A DNA stretch of 64,000 nucleotides, taken from the NCBI GenBank assembly GCA_050300015.1, contig JBNKWZ010000021.1:1-64000 (forward strand), in the 5' to 3' direction. The stretch comes from CAYZQH01 sp050300015 (GTDB lineage Bacteria; Pseudomonadota; Gammaproteobacteria; Pseudomonadales; Cellvibrionaceae). The position numbers were made by a program, and so were the translations under genes. How positions within the stretch are numbered: position 1 is the stretch's first letter; the number at the start of each line of letters is the position of its first letter. This document shows, in pieces, positions 36,306 to 46,005 of the stretch. The notes beneath the pieces were generated by a model. It was not told where the DNA came from, did not search any database, and worked only from the letters and a program-made list of their open reading frames with translations.

Positions 36306-37433
36306 CAAGTTAAGGTTCCTCTAATCAAGCCCAAGTGCCTTCTGGGTAAGACCTCAAAGTCCGGGCTCCCTAAATTCGCAGGGTTTGTTTTGCTGTTGTT
36401 TTTCTCCAAAACGTAAAATAAGCCTCTGCCAGTCGATTGCGACACAAAACGTGTTACGTCGTAGCCACAGTCTACGCTTCCGTAGGTTTTGCTAAGTAAG
36501 GTTGGCGTTACTGGAGTCAGTGCTCCAAGCGTGGTACATGGCGGCGGATGCGTGAAACAGATAGCGCGCGGATACGGTTGGACGTGCACAGTCGTTGTGA
36601 ATGGCCTCAGTAGGGCTGTGTTTTAACGTCGCGCCACGGCAGTGGGTTGCTCGGCAGTGGGTTTGTTGGCGGGGGAATCCCAAGTCGCTAAGCCGCAGCC
36701 CAAAGCCATTCCGTGCAGTCCCTTTGGGAGTTTTTATGACGTTAAAACTCGAGTGTTCAGCAACCCAAGATCATTGCCGGGTGGACTGTTCATACACTTT
36801 GCGGGGTTTTGAGGTATGTGGCCTCGTCAAGTTGTAAACAATGTTACTACTGCGAGTTAGCTCTGAGGTTTGATGTATGACGGTATTTTTGTTTTTGCGT
36901 CGCAGCAAAAGCGAGAGCCGGATTCTTTAACGCTCGCGCCGCGTTCTCGCGTCTCTCAAATGCTCATTTATACCCATATATACCCGTAAATTGCGTTTGT
37001 CGAGACGTTAGCCTTGCTCGTACAAAAAACGCTACCTCTGATATGGGTACTCGTAGGGTTGAGGCGTTACACCTTGTGATTACTAGGCTTTGAAGTAGGC
37101 TGAACGATAGCAGAATAACGGTACGAAAATAGTCAAAACTGATAAAAGCTTAGGGTTTTAGATTAACATTCATATAAAATGCAACTTTAGTTGATGGGCA
37201 GTCTGCAGTCGCCCAATAATCAAGCCATATTGTGGCGTGCGCAGGTTTAAACGAAAATTTTGATCGCCATCAAACTAAACAAGTCGGGTTTTGGCTAAAC
37301 TCCACGGATAAGACGTGTAGAGAGACTGTAGTGAGACAGAGGTCACCTAAGATGGAAGCCATCTAAGATAGGGTTATCTAAGCTGAGTGTTGAGTGCGCA
37401 GTTCGTCAACCTGTGTCAAATCGTGTGATTTAA
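36306..37433. other. Long intergenic region, no gene seen
   Basis: About 1.1 kb without a convincing coding frame. A pair of similar GCAGTGGGTT words at 36639-36663 and a run of CTAAGNTNG words at 37348-37385 (ACCTAAGATGGAAGCCATCTAAGATAGG...) are visible. An ATG leader for the monohaem lipoprotein ends the region. Confidence 0.45.
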
Positions 37434-38165
37434 ATGAGGTGGAGCATGCCTATTGCAAAGTACTGGATCTTGGCCGCATTTTTGGCGTTGGTGAGTTGTG
37501 GCGGTGAGCCGGTCGCGTCGAGGTGCGAACGGCCAGAAAATATTGTGTTGGAAGATATTCAGAGTGTGGTCGATTGGATTAATGCCATGGATAAGCCGCT
37601 CACGTTACCCTGTTTCATAACGAGCTTACCTCGCCCGCTTAAAACGCATTCGTCTATTAGTGACTTTAGTGCTCAACCTTCGGTGGGGAGACGTAGCCCA
37701 CGTGTTTTTTTCTTTTTTGACCAATTAATTTTAACAGTGGCAGTTGATCAGGATTTAGATGACGCGATTCCTACCGAAGATGAAGATCATCTTTTGGAGT
37801 TAAGCTTTGTGGTGGATGAAGCCGATTTGTTAACCGATAAAGGCGAAATCGCCTTTCCTGTGGTGGCGCCACTCCCAGATTCGGCGCCCTACAGCCGAGT
37901 TTTATTTAGTGAAGTGAATTCGAATTGTGCGTTTTGTCACCCGAATGAAAGCAGCGTTAGAAGCATTGAAGATGTTCCGATTTTGCAGTCCAGTATGTTG
38001 AAACCGACGATTTCTTTGCCAATTGTTGAGCTGGCCACAGAGCGAGCTGCATGTGACAGGCAGGATGAACCGCACCGCTGCGATATGCTGTCAAGCATTG
38101 TTGATCACGGTGAATTACAGAACCAAGACTTTCCATCTTGGGCTAAAACGATATTTGACAACTGA
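37434..38165 (+). CDS. Lipoprotein with a single c-type haem motif
   Basis: The 243-residue protein has a lipoprotein signal ending ALVSC. It may start at ATG 37446, four codons in, which has AGGTGGAG just before it. The body is acidic with no family that I recognise. One CxxCH motif (NSNCAFCHPNE, about residue 160) and several other cysteines are present, so a single covalently bound haem is possible. It is not part of the large cytochrome cluster, 6 kb away, but could be another envelope redox protein. Confidence 0.6.
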   Translation: MRWSMPIAKYWILAAFLALVSCGGEPVASRCERPENIVLEDIQSVVDWINAMDKPLTLPCFITSLPRPLKTHSSISDFSAQPSVGRRSPRVFFFFDQLILTVAVDQDLDDAIPTEDEDHLLELSFVVDEADLLTDKGEIAFPVVAPLPDSAPYSRVLFSEVNSNCAFCHPNESSVRSIEDVPILQSSMLKPTISLPIVELATERAACDRQDEPHRCDMLSSIVDHGELQNQDFPSWAKTIFDN

Positions 38166-38190
38166 TTTACCGGGTTCACGGGTCTGCTGG

Positions 38191-39396
38191 TTAAAGAGGG
38201 TCGGTGATGGGGGTGGGCATGTTATTGGCTCGATCGTTTTGTTTCCACCGATGATTAATGGCGTAAGACATGACTTTCGGAAAATAATCTTCTATTTTAG
38301 GGGGTGGTAAGTGGTATTGATTTAGGAATGCTATTGTAGAGGCATTGTCAAACACGCGTTTATACGTGGCATAGCTACGGTAATACCGAACATTTTCGTC
38401 TAGGGCATAACCTTTAGCGCCTCTTTTTTTAAGCATGGGCGAAACAAATAAACGGTATAGGAAAAATGGCAGGTAGTGCAACACGTTGCGTGCTTCGCCC
38501 GCGGCCTGAAATGCCTTGTGTACGACGTGTTTATATTCTAAATTATTCATGACTTTATTCCCGTTACTCAGGTGAAAACAGCGACCAATGGTGTTAGGGG
38601 CCAGTGCCATCTTTAACATAACCTGTGCCGCCCAATCCGCGGGTATCATTTCGAAGTTTCCACCTTTGGCAACCGGCAAAATCAACGGTATACGATTGTA
38701 AAGTTGCAGCAACGGGTAGTACGGTGTTCTAAATTTCAAGCATCGTCCATTTTTCGAATTGCCCATTATGATTGTTGGGCGAATAATCGTAATGGGTAAT
38801 GTTTTGAAATAAGCCCTTAATAGCAATTCACCTTTACGTTTGGTCATCTGGTAGTGATCGCAAGGGGAGACGTCTTCGTAAAGTTCCTCAGTTGAAATGG
38901 TGCCTGTTTTAGTGCCACTGATATAGGCCGTAGAGATGTGCAAAAGGCGCTTAAGGTTCGAGCCGCAATCTGAGGCTAGCTGTAATATATTTCTCACGCC
39001 ATTGATATTCACCTTGGTTGCCCTGGTCAACGGTGCGCTCAAATCAGTTTCTGCTGCGGCATGAATAATGTAATGGGTGGTTTGGCTTACCTCATTCCAA
39101 TCGTTATTTGTCATGCCCAAGCGCCGCTCGCTTACGTCACCGCAAATGGCATGAACATTTTGTGATGCACGCGCCAATAGATTGTCATCTGTAAAAAGAT
39201 AGCGTAAAAGGTTGTCGATTCTGTGTTGAGCCTTTTCTGGGTCAGCACTTCTCACCAGTAAAAAGCATTGGGCGTTTGGAATTTGGGCGATGACTTCTGC
39301 CAAAAACTCAGAAGCGACTACGCCCGTGGCGCCAGTAATAAAAAACACAGGCCTTTCTGTGATGGGGGTACCTTTGATAGCGTCCTTAACCGCCAT
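38191..39396 (-). CDS. SDR-type reductase (NAD-binding_4, fatty acyl/thioester reductase-like)
   Basis: The 401-residue cytoplasmic protein has a Rossmann glycine motif FITGATGVVASEFLAEVI, the catalytic YQMTKRKGE (YxxxK) and the IIRPTIIMG strand typical of the male-sterility/thioester-reductase branch of extended SDRs. The substrate is probably a long-chain acyl thioester or lipid, but the sequence does not fix it. AGGAGAGG ahead of the ATG is a strong ribosome site. It converges with the monohaem lipoprotein gene. Confidence 0.78.
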   Translation of the reverse strand: MAVKDAIKGTPITERPVFFITGATGVVASEFLAEVIAQIPNAQCFLLVRSADPEKAQHRIDNLLRYLFTDDNLLARASQNVHAICGDVSERRLGMTNNDWNEVSQTTHYIIHAAAETDLSAPLTRATKVNINGVRNILQLASDCGSNLKRLLHISTAYISGTKTGTISTEELYEDVSPCDHYQMTKRKGELLLRAYFKTLPITIIRPTIIMGNSKNGRCLKFRTPYYPLLQLYNRIPLILPVAKGGNFEMIPADWAAQVMLKMALAPNTIGRCFHLSNGNKVMNNLEYKHVVHKAFQAAGEARNVLHYLPFFLYRLFVSPMLKKRGAKGYALDENVRYYRSYATYKRVFDNASTIAFLNQYHLPPPKIEDYFPKVMSYAINHRWKQNDRANNMPTPITDPL

Positions 39397-40154
39397 GATG
39401 ACCTCTCCTTTTTAAAGTAATCCAGTGGTGGTGCTCCCGTTTCGAAGTTGTAGGCATTGAGCTCTGGTGGTGATGCGATGCTATGTGCAACTTGGATCGG
39501 GAGGGAGAATGGATTTTCGGTAACCAATGCACCAGGATTCTATCCTGTTCTGGGCATCAGACAAAGCGGCCCGTTGTGTCGTCGAGCGGTTTGGCATTTA
39601 ACAGACTTTATTGGCGTTCGAATTCGGTAAGGCCTTTGGCTTTGCGGGCGCACTTGCACTCGAATTGAAAGCATTACCCTGTGGGGGAGGTAGTGCCTTT
39701 GAAGCGTGTTTTTAACCGGTTGGGTGACGGAATATCACGTTGCGCCATTAGGTTAAAATGTTGGCTGAAGCATGCTAAATACTGTCAGGCGTACTCGATG
39801 ATCTTAGATTTTCAGTGGCGGGTTTTCTTTCGTTTGGATTGGGGTGCCGCGGATTGCGTCCACGCAAATGGGATAATGCTATAAGAAACTGTGGTTCAGG
39901 GGAACGGTTGGTTAGGGGGGAATGGATCAGCTATCGTTGCAAAGGTTTTTTTAATGTCTCTGATGTGTCGGTGGTTTAATGTGGCGCAAAAAGCACCCAG
40001 TGAGGGGCGGTGCATAAACGCCGCTGGTTGAGAGATTGGCCTGTAAGCATCAATCCAAGGGTATGTGTATACCCTTGGATTGATGATGAGAGCGGATGCT
40101 ATATCAGCTGTGTTTGGTGGTCATCACGCTAGCGCATATTAACGAAATTAAGCG
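39397..40154. other. Intergenic region, one hairpin
   Basis: No gene is visible. The only clear structure is the perfect hairpin at 40049-40084 near the 3' end of the GH5 gene. Confidence 0.5.
40049..40084 (-). terminator. Strong hairpin downstream of the GH5 gene
   Basis: Perfect 16 bp arms (ATCAATCCAAGGGTAT and its complement) have a GTGT loop, 70 bases past the stop. There is no U-tract. It matches the arm and loop size of the inverted repeat at 18431-18466 but has no promoter-like words around it. Confidence 0.6.
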
Positions 40155-41372
40155 TTATGGTAAAAAAGGCGCAAACCACTGCATTTGAGGGGCATCCCCA
40201 TTGGCGGTGGGTTCAACGCTGTACATATACGGGCCCCACCAGGGGCCTGCTGCCCACCAGGTCCAGCCTATCCAGTATTGGTTATTGTTTTCGATATACT
40301 GCAGTGCACCTCGCACGGCCAGGCGGCAATTTTCGCTGCTGTCGCCAGCGAATTCACCCAAAAAGCCGCGCATATTATGCGTTGCCATCCATGCGGTGAA
40401 CTCGGTGAGCTGCTGTGAGCCATCCGTTGAGGTACAGTCAGGCTCAACGCCGGAGTAGTTAACGTCAAAGTATTGATGAACTTCAATCGCGAAGTTATTG
40501 CCCGGGTCGGTAAAATCGAGCAATGCGCTGGCATTGGATACGGTTTTATTGGTGTCGTACCATGTTTGAGTCCATGAGTGCGCACCTGTCCAACCGTTGC
40601 CAGGCACCAACATCAAATTGGTGGCCCCAGTGTTACGGATGGCTTCTGCAGCAGCGTTGGCGGCGTTGACCCATTGGGTAGTGGACATCTCTTTGGGTTC
40701 ATTCATTAAGCCAAAGATCACGTGGTCATTGTCTTTATATGCCTCAGCCAGTCTGCGCCAAAAGTCAGCAAAATCAGCATTTGATATCACGCCCGAGCCA
40801 ATTATTTCGCCGTTGTAGCGCGCATAGTTGTGGGGGTCCAAAATGATGAATACGTCTTTTGCCGTGGCAGCAGATACAAAGCCGTCCAGTCGTTGCCATT
40901 CGGTAGCATCAAACGCCTGATTAAGGGTGGGTTGCAGGCGTTCCCAACGAAAAGGCAAGCGGAATGTATTCATGTTCTTAGATTTAAAATAATCTACCTC
41001 GGTCTGATTTGGGTAGATGTAGTCGACTTCGTACTCACCGGGTATGGTGCTTTCACCGAAATCCGCACCGGAGAGATTCACGCCCTTATACATACCCGCA
41101 AAGCCTGAGCTACTGCTTGATGAGCTGGAGCTGCTAGACGAACTAGAGCTTGAAGAAGAGCTGCTACTGGATGAAGAGCTAGAGCTTGAAGAGGAGCTGC
41201 TGCTGGATGAAGAGCTAGAGCTTGAAGAAGAGCTGCTACTAGATGAAGAGCTACTGCTGGATGATGAACTACTAGAAGAGCTGCTACTGGTGTTGTCTGA
41301 TTGGGCGCCGCATGCGCCGAGCGTTAGGGCGCTGAGGCAAACTAAAATACGTATTCCTGACGGTAAGGGCAT
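40155..41372 (-). CDS. GH5 cellulase lipoprotein with 61-serine linker
   Basis: About 405 residues from MPLPSGIRILV, which gives a lipoprotein signal ending TLGAC. A run of 61 uninterrupted serines follows, then the GH5 module. The acid/base glutamate is in IFGLMNEPKE and the nucleophile in RGFLGEFAGD, with TFRLPFRWERLQP and VHQYFD as further family marks. It is probably an endo-beta-1,4-glucanase held on the outer membrane, the serine run acting as a flexible tether. It is monocistronic, with a hairpin after the stop. Confidence 0.9.
   Translation of the reverse strand: MPLPSGIRILVCLSALTLGACGAQSDNTSSSSSSSSSSSSSSSSSSSSSSSSSSSSSSSSSSSSSSSSSSSSSSSSSSSSSSSSSSSSSGFAGMYKGVNLSGADFGESTIPGEYEVDYIYPNQTEVDYFKSKNMNTFRLPFRWERLQPTLNQAFDATEWQRLDGFVSAATAKDVFIILDPHNYARYNGEIIGSGVISNADFADFWRRLAEAYKDNDHVIFGLMNEPKEMSTTQWVNAANAAAEAIRNTGATNLMLVPGNGWTGAHSWTQTWYDTNKTVSNASALLDFTDPGNNFAIEVHQYFDVNYSGVEPDCTSTDGSQQLTEFTAWMATHNMRGFLGEFAGDSSENCRLAVRGALQYIENNNQYWIGWTWWAAGPWWGPYMYSVEPTANGDAPQMQWFAPFLP
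41106..41288 (-). repeat. Poly-serine minisatellite in the GH5 gene
   Basis: 183 bases encode 61 Ser codons. Inside it a 36-base unit is repeated about three times with few changes, which points to growth by slippage or recombination. The opposite strand reads as an acidic Glu/Leu/Asp frame with no biological meaning. Confidence 0.8.
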
Positions 41373-41634
41373 GAGCTCTCCTCGGTGGTTTAGAGATCTG
41401 ACCACTGGCTGCCAATCAGCGCGTAGATGGTCTATTTGGGCGATAATACTGGGTGTTGGCGACAAATTCCATTTTGAGGGATGGCTTCTGTGACATTTCA
41501 CCCATTTGTTGCATCAAAATCGTTAAACACCCCATGGTCAGTGCTTAATGGTGTCTCGAGTGAATGCTTTAAAATGTTCGTTTGGCATAGTATTCACGCT
41601 ATTTAGTTGATTTGAAGCGCAATACGGGCCATTT

Positions 41635-42102
41635 ATGCTTCCACCTTTGCTACAAGACCTTGTTTCAATGACTCATACTGCTGAGCTCAATAGCGTGCTA
41701 TACCTTGCCAGAGAAAAGGTACCTGCTTTAGAGCAGTTGAATACGAGCCACTGTGTTGTGCGCCATATTGCAATGGGTGACCCTTTGACGTCGTTGGGCC
41801 GTTATGATTTGGGCGTGGTCATGGACTATCTCGAGCATCTGCCAGAGGTCGAAGCCATCCAACAGCTTTGCCGGTTGCGAAACTTGCACTATAAACGACT
41901 TTGGGTGAGTGTTCAGGAGACGCCCTTTTGGACGTTAAACCAGATGGTTTCCATGGGGTTTAAGCGCGGTGTGTCCTCAGTAAATGCTGCCACCACGGTG
42001 AGCAGTTATCACTATGATATTGATCGCTACAATCATAAACGGGAGTGGAATACACCAAGATACTGGGCAAATCCGGAGAATTGGGGGAAATATTGGTGGT
42101 AG
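41635..42102 (+). CDS. DUF6231-like protein
   Basis: The 155-residue cytoplasmic protein reads like the DUF6231 family: GRYDLGVVMDYLEHL, LCRLRNLHYKRLWVSV and a C-terminus YDIDRYNHKREWNTPRYWANPENWGKYWW. Its fold resembles a degenerate methyltransferase without a clear SAM motif. Its function is unknown. It is monocistronic. Confidence 0.7.
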   Translation: MLPPLLQDLVSMTHTAELNSVLYLAREKVPALEQLNTSHCVVRHIAMGDPLTSLGRYDLGVVMDYLEHLPEVEAIQQLCRLRNLHYKRLWVSVQETPFWTLNQMVSMGFKRGVSSVNAATTVSSYHYDIDRYNHKREWNTPRYWANPENWGKYWW

Positions 42103-42277
42103 CTCCACGGTGCTCTTCGCAATAAGACGAACATTGTCTGATGGCATTCGTGAAGCTGGATCGAGCCTGAAGGGATTGACAACAGGCGAGTTTCGACAGT
42201 GACCGCGCTGATACTCAGTATGTCGAGGTCTTCACTCCGGTTGGAGTTTGCAATACTCGCCTGTTTGATGCCTGCCC

Positions 42278-43732
42278 TTAGAATAAGGAGGCATTAATCC
42301 ATAGGTGAAGCAGTATGGCGACGACGTAGCCCAAGGCGATAACCGGCGTCCAGCGCAAATGTCCGGCAAAAGTGTACATGCCTTTGGCTTGTCCCATCAC
42401 GGCCACTCCTGCGGCTGAGCCAATAGATAACAGGCTGCCACCCACCCCAGCCGTGAGCGTGATCAACAACCAGTTGCCCACAGACATCTGAGGTTCCATC
42501 GTCAATACTGCAAACATGACAGGAATATTGTCGACAATGGCTGAAAGCAAGCCCAGCGCTACGTTGGCGTAGGTTGCGCCTAAGTTTCCATACAATGCTT
42601 CGGAGACTAAGGCCAAATAGCCCATAAAGCCGAGGCCGCCAACACACATGACTACCCCGTAAAAAAATAAGAGGGTATCCCATTCTGCGCGTGCAATTTT
42701 GCTGAAAACATTGAACGGCACGATGCCGCCCAACCGCTTGAGAGTCTCTTGATCGCCTTCTCGTTCAGCGAGTGCCCGCTTGCGGGCCAGCGATCCAGGT
42801 AGCGTACGCTGTAAATAGTAGCCAAACAGCTGCAAATAACCCAGGCCTGTTAGCATGCCCAACACTGGGGGCAGGTGCAGTAAGGTATGGCACAAAACGG
42901 CGGTGATAATAGTGATTAAAAAAAGTAATGCCATCCGAATGGCCCCGCGCTTGAGTTCTACCACCTCAGAGTCTGTTGCGGGCTTACGTTTCTCAATAAA
43001 CATTCCCATGATGCCGGCGGGCACGAGATAACAAACCAGAGCAGGTAAGAATAAGTAGATAAATTCATTAAACTGAACCAATTTTGCCTGCCAAACCATT
43101 AGTGTGGTGATGTCGCCAAAAGGGCTGAACGCCCCACCGGCGTTGGCGGCGATGACGACATTGATGCAACTGACATTTACAAAGCGTTTATCGTCGCCGG
43201 CTACCTTCACGATCACTGCGCACATGAGCAGTGCGGTGGTTAAGTTGTCGGCAATGGGAGACAGGAAAAAGGCCAGGAAACCGGTTAGCCAATACAGCTG
43301 GCGGTAACTAAAGCCCTTGCGAATCATCCAAGCTCTAAGCGCATCAAATAAGCGCCGCTCTTCTAGGGCGTTGATATAGGTCATGGCGACGAGCAAAAAA
43401 AGCATCAGCTCGGCGAACTCGAGCAGTGTATGGCGAAAAGCATGCTCGGAGATTTCGCTCATCCCATTTTGGGTATATACCCAGCCGATCATCATCCATA
43501 TACAGCCGGCGGCCACCAGTACTGGCTTGGATTTGGCTAGGTGGATTTTTTCTTCGGCGATGACCAACACATATGCCATGATAAAAACCATGACGGCCAT
43601 ATAGCCTATGAGGGTATGGGTTAAGTTCTGGCTGCCTGAGGAGGCCCAGCTTAGGTTGCTGAAAAGGCACAGGCCGACAGCCAATAGCGCCGCACGAGTG
43701 GTGCGCACAAAGGGAAAGTATTTGAATGTCAT
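42278..43732 (-). CDS. nhaD: NhaD-type sodium:proton antiporter
   Basis: The 484-residue inner-membrane protein has about 12 helices and family signatures SPIADNLTTALLM, NAGGAFSPFGDITTLMVW and SAIVDNIPVMFAVL. The paired Asn/Asp-rich segments are the ion-binding unwound helices. It exchanges Na+ (or Li+) for protons, mainly at alkaline pH, which fits a marine or saline habitat. It is monocistronic. Confidence 0.9.
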   Translation of the reverse strand: MTFKYFPFVRTTRAALLAVGLCLFSNLSWASSGSQNLTHTLIGYMAVMVFIMAYVLVIAEEKIHLAKSKPVLVAAGCIWMMIGWVYTQNGMSEISEHAFRHTLLEFAELMLFLLVAMTYINALEERRLFDALRAWMIRKGFSYRQLYWLTGFLAFFLSPIADNLTTALLMCAVIVKVAGDDKRFVNVSCINVVIAANAGGAFSPFGDITTLMVWQAKLVQFNEFIYLFLPALVCYLVPAGIMGMFIEKRKPATDSEVVELKRGAIRMALLFLITIITAVLCHTLLHLPPVLGMLTGLGYLQLFGYYLQRTLPGSLARKRALAEREGDQETLKRLGGIVPFNVFSKIARAEWDTLLFFYGVVMCVGGLGFMGYLALVSEALYGNLGATYANVALGLLSAIVDNIPVMFAVLTMEPQMSVGNWLLITLTAGVGGSLLSIGSAAGVAVMGQAKGMYTFAGHLRWTPVIALGYVVAILLHLWINASLF

Positions 43733-44159
43733 GACGGTTACTACGATTGGGAGAAGGGTTAATAGCTGGTGTTAATTCTATACCAGGCTGCGTCTAATAC
43801 GAAGTTTTCAGTGAGAAATTTAAGGTTTTCTTAAGGTTTGGGCGTTGAAATCCGGCTAGGTGAGGTGTTCAAGGGTTTTATGGCGGTTGAGATGACGTGA
43901 GGGCGCTTAGGAGTAGGGTAAGGAGGCGGTGCCTTTCAGTGCCTAGGGTAAGTCATGGTTGCCCTCAATGCTTGTGCCTTGGATTGGCGATTGTGACTAA
44001 TGCTTACTATATATCGCAGAAAATTTGAATGGGCGCATGCAGGAGGCTTTGAGTGATTCTGGGGTAGCACTGGTGCCACCAAAGGTCTTTTTAAGCTACG
44101 AGTTTGGGTAGGCAATGGGAATTGACGCTGCTGGACCCCCACTTTACAGGTGACTGGCG
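43733..44159. other. Intergenic region, no gene seen
   Basis: It contains the nhaD leader and the 3' flank of the CBM9-like gene. No clear structure is seen. Confidence 0.45.
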
Positions 44160-45020
44160 TCATTCTGTTAGCGTCAGTGTGCCTAAAACGCTTGCGTCCA
44201 GATAACCTTTGTTTTCCTTGTGGCCTATAGTATCAACCGACCCCATCATGCTTTCACGTTGTCCATCGGCTTGATTGTCGTTGTCGATATAGCTGGCAGA
44301 AAAGCCCATAACCATGCCCTTGTGCAAGGTTGCTGGTACATTCGCACTTGGCACACTTTCACTATAGCCTTGGTTGTAAATGCGAATGCTCATTTCCCAT
44401 ATATGGCTTGTGCCATCGCTTTTCATTTGTGCGGTGATATGGTCATTAAAGAGTTTTGGGGTACCGTCAGCGCCAGAATCAACTACATCATAAAAGGTGC
44501 TTACATGATAAGCCCAGGCATTATCAAAATTGGGGCCGGTATGACTCCCTCCGGAATGATCGGGGTCAATAAACAGTTCAACAGTATCATCGTTCCAATA
44601 ATTATCTAAGGGATTGGCGTAGTGATCGTGAATCACATCGTCGGTCACATCCATTAGCAAATACAGCTGAGATTCATCCCAGAGTAGTTTAAATCGACCA
44701 GAGAAATCCTGCGAGGTAGGGTAGTTCACTTGTGCGCCAAGCCAAAGAACATCGAGAGCTTGCCAGGGGGCGGTGTTCCAAACGCTATCGATATTACCGT
44801 CAATGGTAGGGGCTTGAGATGCCTTGGGTGCGTTGTAGTTATTGCTTTGAGGCAGCGTGAGAGCGCTGTTGCCCGAAGTAAGTGAGTTAGAGCTGGTTGA
44901 TGGGCTCGTGTTTCCTGATAAGGTGGTATTGACCGGCGATGCACCACAGCCACTAAGCATTAGTGCGGCGGGCAGGAGAAGGGTTGGCTTCGCCAGTAAA
45001 TGGCAATAGGTCGTTATCAT
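44160..45020 (-). CDS. CBM9-like carbohydrate-binding lipoprotein
   Basis: About 286 residues when started at MITTYCHLLAK, giving a lipoprotein signal ending LMLSGC; starts further upstream are open but would lengthen the signal implausibly. After an S/T/N-rich linker comes one CBM9-like domain: APTIDGNIDSVWNTAPW, DESQLYLLMDVTDD and WNDDTVELFIDPDHSGG. CBM9 domains bind sugar chain ends. With no catalytic module, it may be a surface sugar-capture protein. Confidence 0.8.
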   Translation of the reverse strand: MITTYCHLLAKPTLLLPAALMLSGCGASPVNTTLSGNTSPSTSSNSLTSGNSALTLPQSNNYNAPKASQAPTIDGNIDSVWNTAPWQALDVLWLGAQVNYPTSQDFSGRFKLLWDESQLYLLMDVTDDVIHDHYANPLDNYWNDDTVELFIDPDHSGGSHTGPNFDNAWAYHVSTFYDVVDSGADGTPKLFNDHITAQMKSDGTSHIWEMSIRIYNQGYSESVPSANVPATLHKGMVMGFSASYIDNDNQADGQRESMMGSVDTIGHKENKGYLDASVLGTLTLTE

Positions 45021-45301
45021 AAGGAAGGTCTTCGAGTCTCGGACGTTTGCATAAAATGCGTTTGATGCCCTTTGGGTTTCAGTCATAGATCGCATATTTC
45101 GAGCGGTTTGTGCGTGCAATTGGCATTGCGCGAGAACCATACAAGTTATGGGGGCTGATACTAAAGAATGTGGTGGGGCTTTTCAATGTGAGTGCTCTCG
45201 CGCAAAGGTTAGGAGGTCAAAGCAGTCGTCAATCTGTGCCCATGCTTTGACTCAATATGGCTATTTATTGAATTATGCAGGTCATGCAGGCTTCTGGTGG
45301 T

Positions 45302-45550
45302 CTAATCATAGCGGTCACCGTGGTCGCTCGGGCTGGGTGTGCGCGATAGCCCCACCATCCGATTGAGAATGGATTGAAACTCCTGCTGGCTGATATCCAC
45401 CAATTCCACCACTCGGCCATACAGCATAATGGTGGGCACGTTGCGTCCGCCCATCTCTTTCTGGGTTTGGTGCAAGCAGTACAATACCGCGCGTTCTTTG
45501 CGGTTTAGGCCGTCCCGAACATCGGGTAAGTTGGAAAAGTCAGTTGGCAT
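45302..45550 (-). CDS. Small conserved-looking hypothetical protein
   Basis: The 82-residue protein has RKERAVLYCLHQTQKEMGGRNVPTIMLYGRVVELVDIS. The helix-helix-strand flavour suggests a winged-helix fold, but I do not recognise a family. Codon use and composition look coding. It is monocistronic. Confidence 0.45.
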   Translation of the reverse strand: MPTDFSNLPDVRDGLNRKERAVLYCLHQTQKEMGGRNVPTIMLYGRVVELVDISQQEFQSILNRMVGLSRTPSPSDHGDRYD

Positions 45551-46005
45551 GCGTGTACCGAGACTCTAGGTGACGACAATTTTGAGGTATGACTGGCAAC
45601 AGTGAGTTATTCTGTCGTCCAGCGCCATACTATCACAGGCCGAAAGCCGTCATGGGGGCTCAGGTGGGTGACCTATTGCCATGGGGGCTGAAATAGTAAA
45701 GACACGTCACCCATGCCCTTAGAGAGCACTGGTTGATCTGCCGTATTCTTACCACCCATCGAGCGCTTAAATTATGGTGGCTCTAAAGGTGATTTGAAGA
45801 ATAATACCGAGGTGGCTTGAATTGTCATTAAAAGCCCTTCACTTCATGCGATATTGGCCGTAACATTCGCCGCGAAATGAAACCCAGAAAATAGAATACC
45901 ACATCAACGATTTGTGCCAGTCGAACACTACAAAAGGCATAGATAACGTTCGCGTTCAGATACTAGAAAGTTAACCGATCACTACAGCAACTGAGGAAAC
46001 CACAA
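45551..46005. other. Intergenic region, no gene seen
   Basis: A CATGGGGGCT word occurs twice (about 45651 and 45679). Otherwise no structure is seen. It ends with the leader of the ParA-like gene (CAACTGAGGAAACC). Confidence 0.45.

Noticed and set aside
34742..37433. Integron-like cassette array around the OmdA and MAPEG genes
   Set aside because: No attC core pairs (GTTRRRY/RYYYAAC) with regular spacing and no integrase were found.
40049..40084. Further copy of the cluster operator
   Set aside because: Same arm and loop size as the 18431 repeat, but the sequence is unrelated to TTGGGAA...TTCCCAA and there is no -35; it fits a 3' hairpin.
41044..41493. Acidic Leu/Glu-rich plus-strand frame
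   Set aside because: Complement of the poly-serine tract and signal peptide of the GH5 gene.
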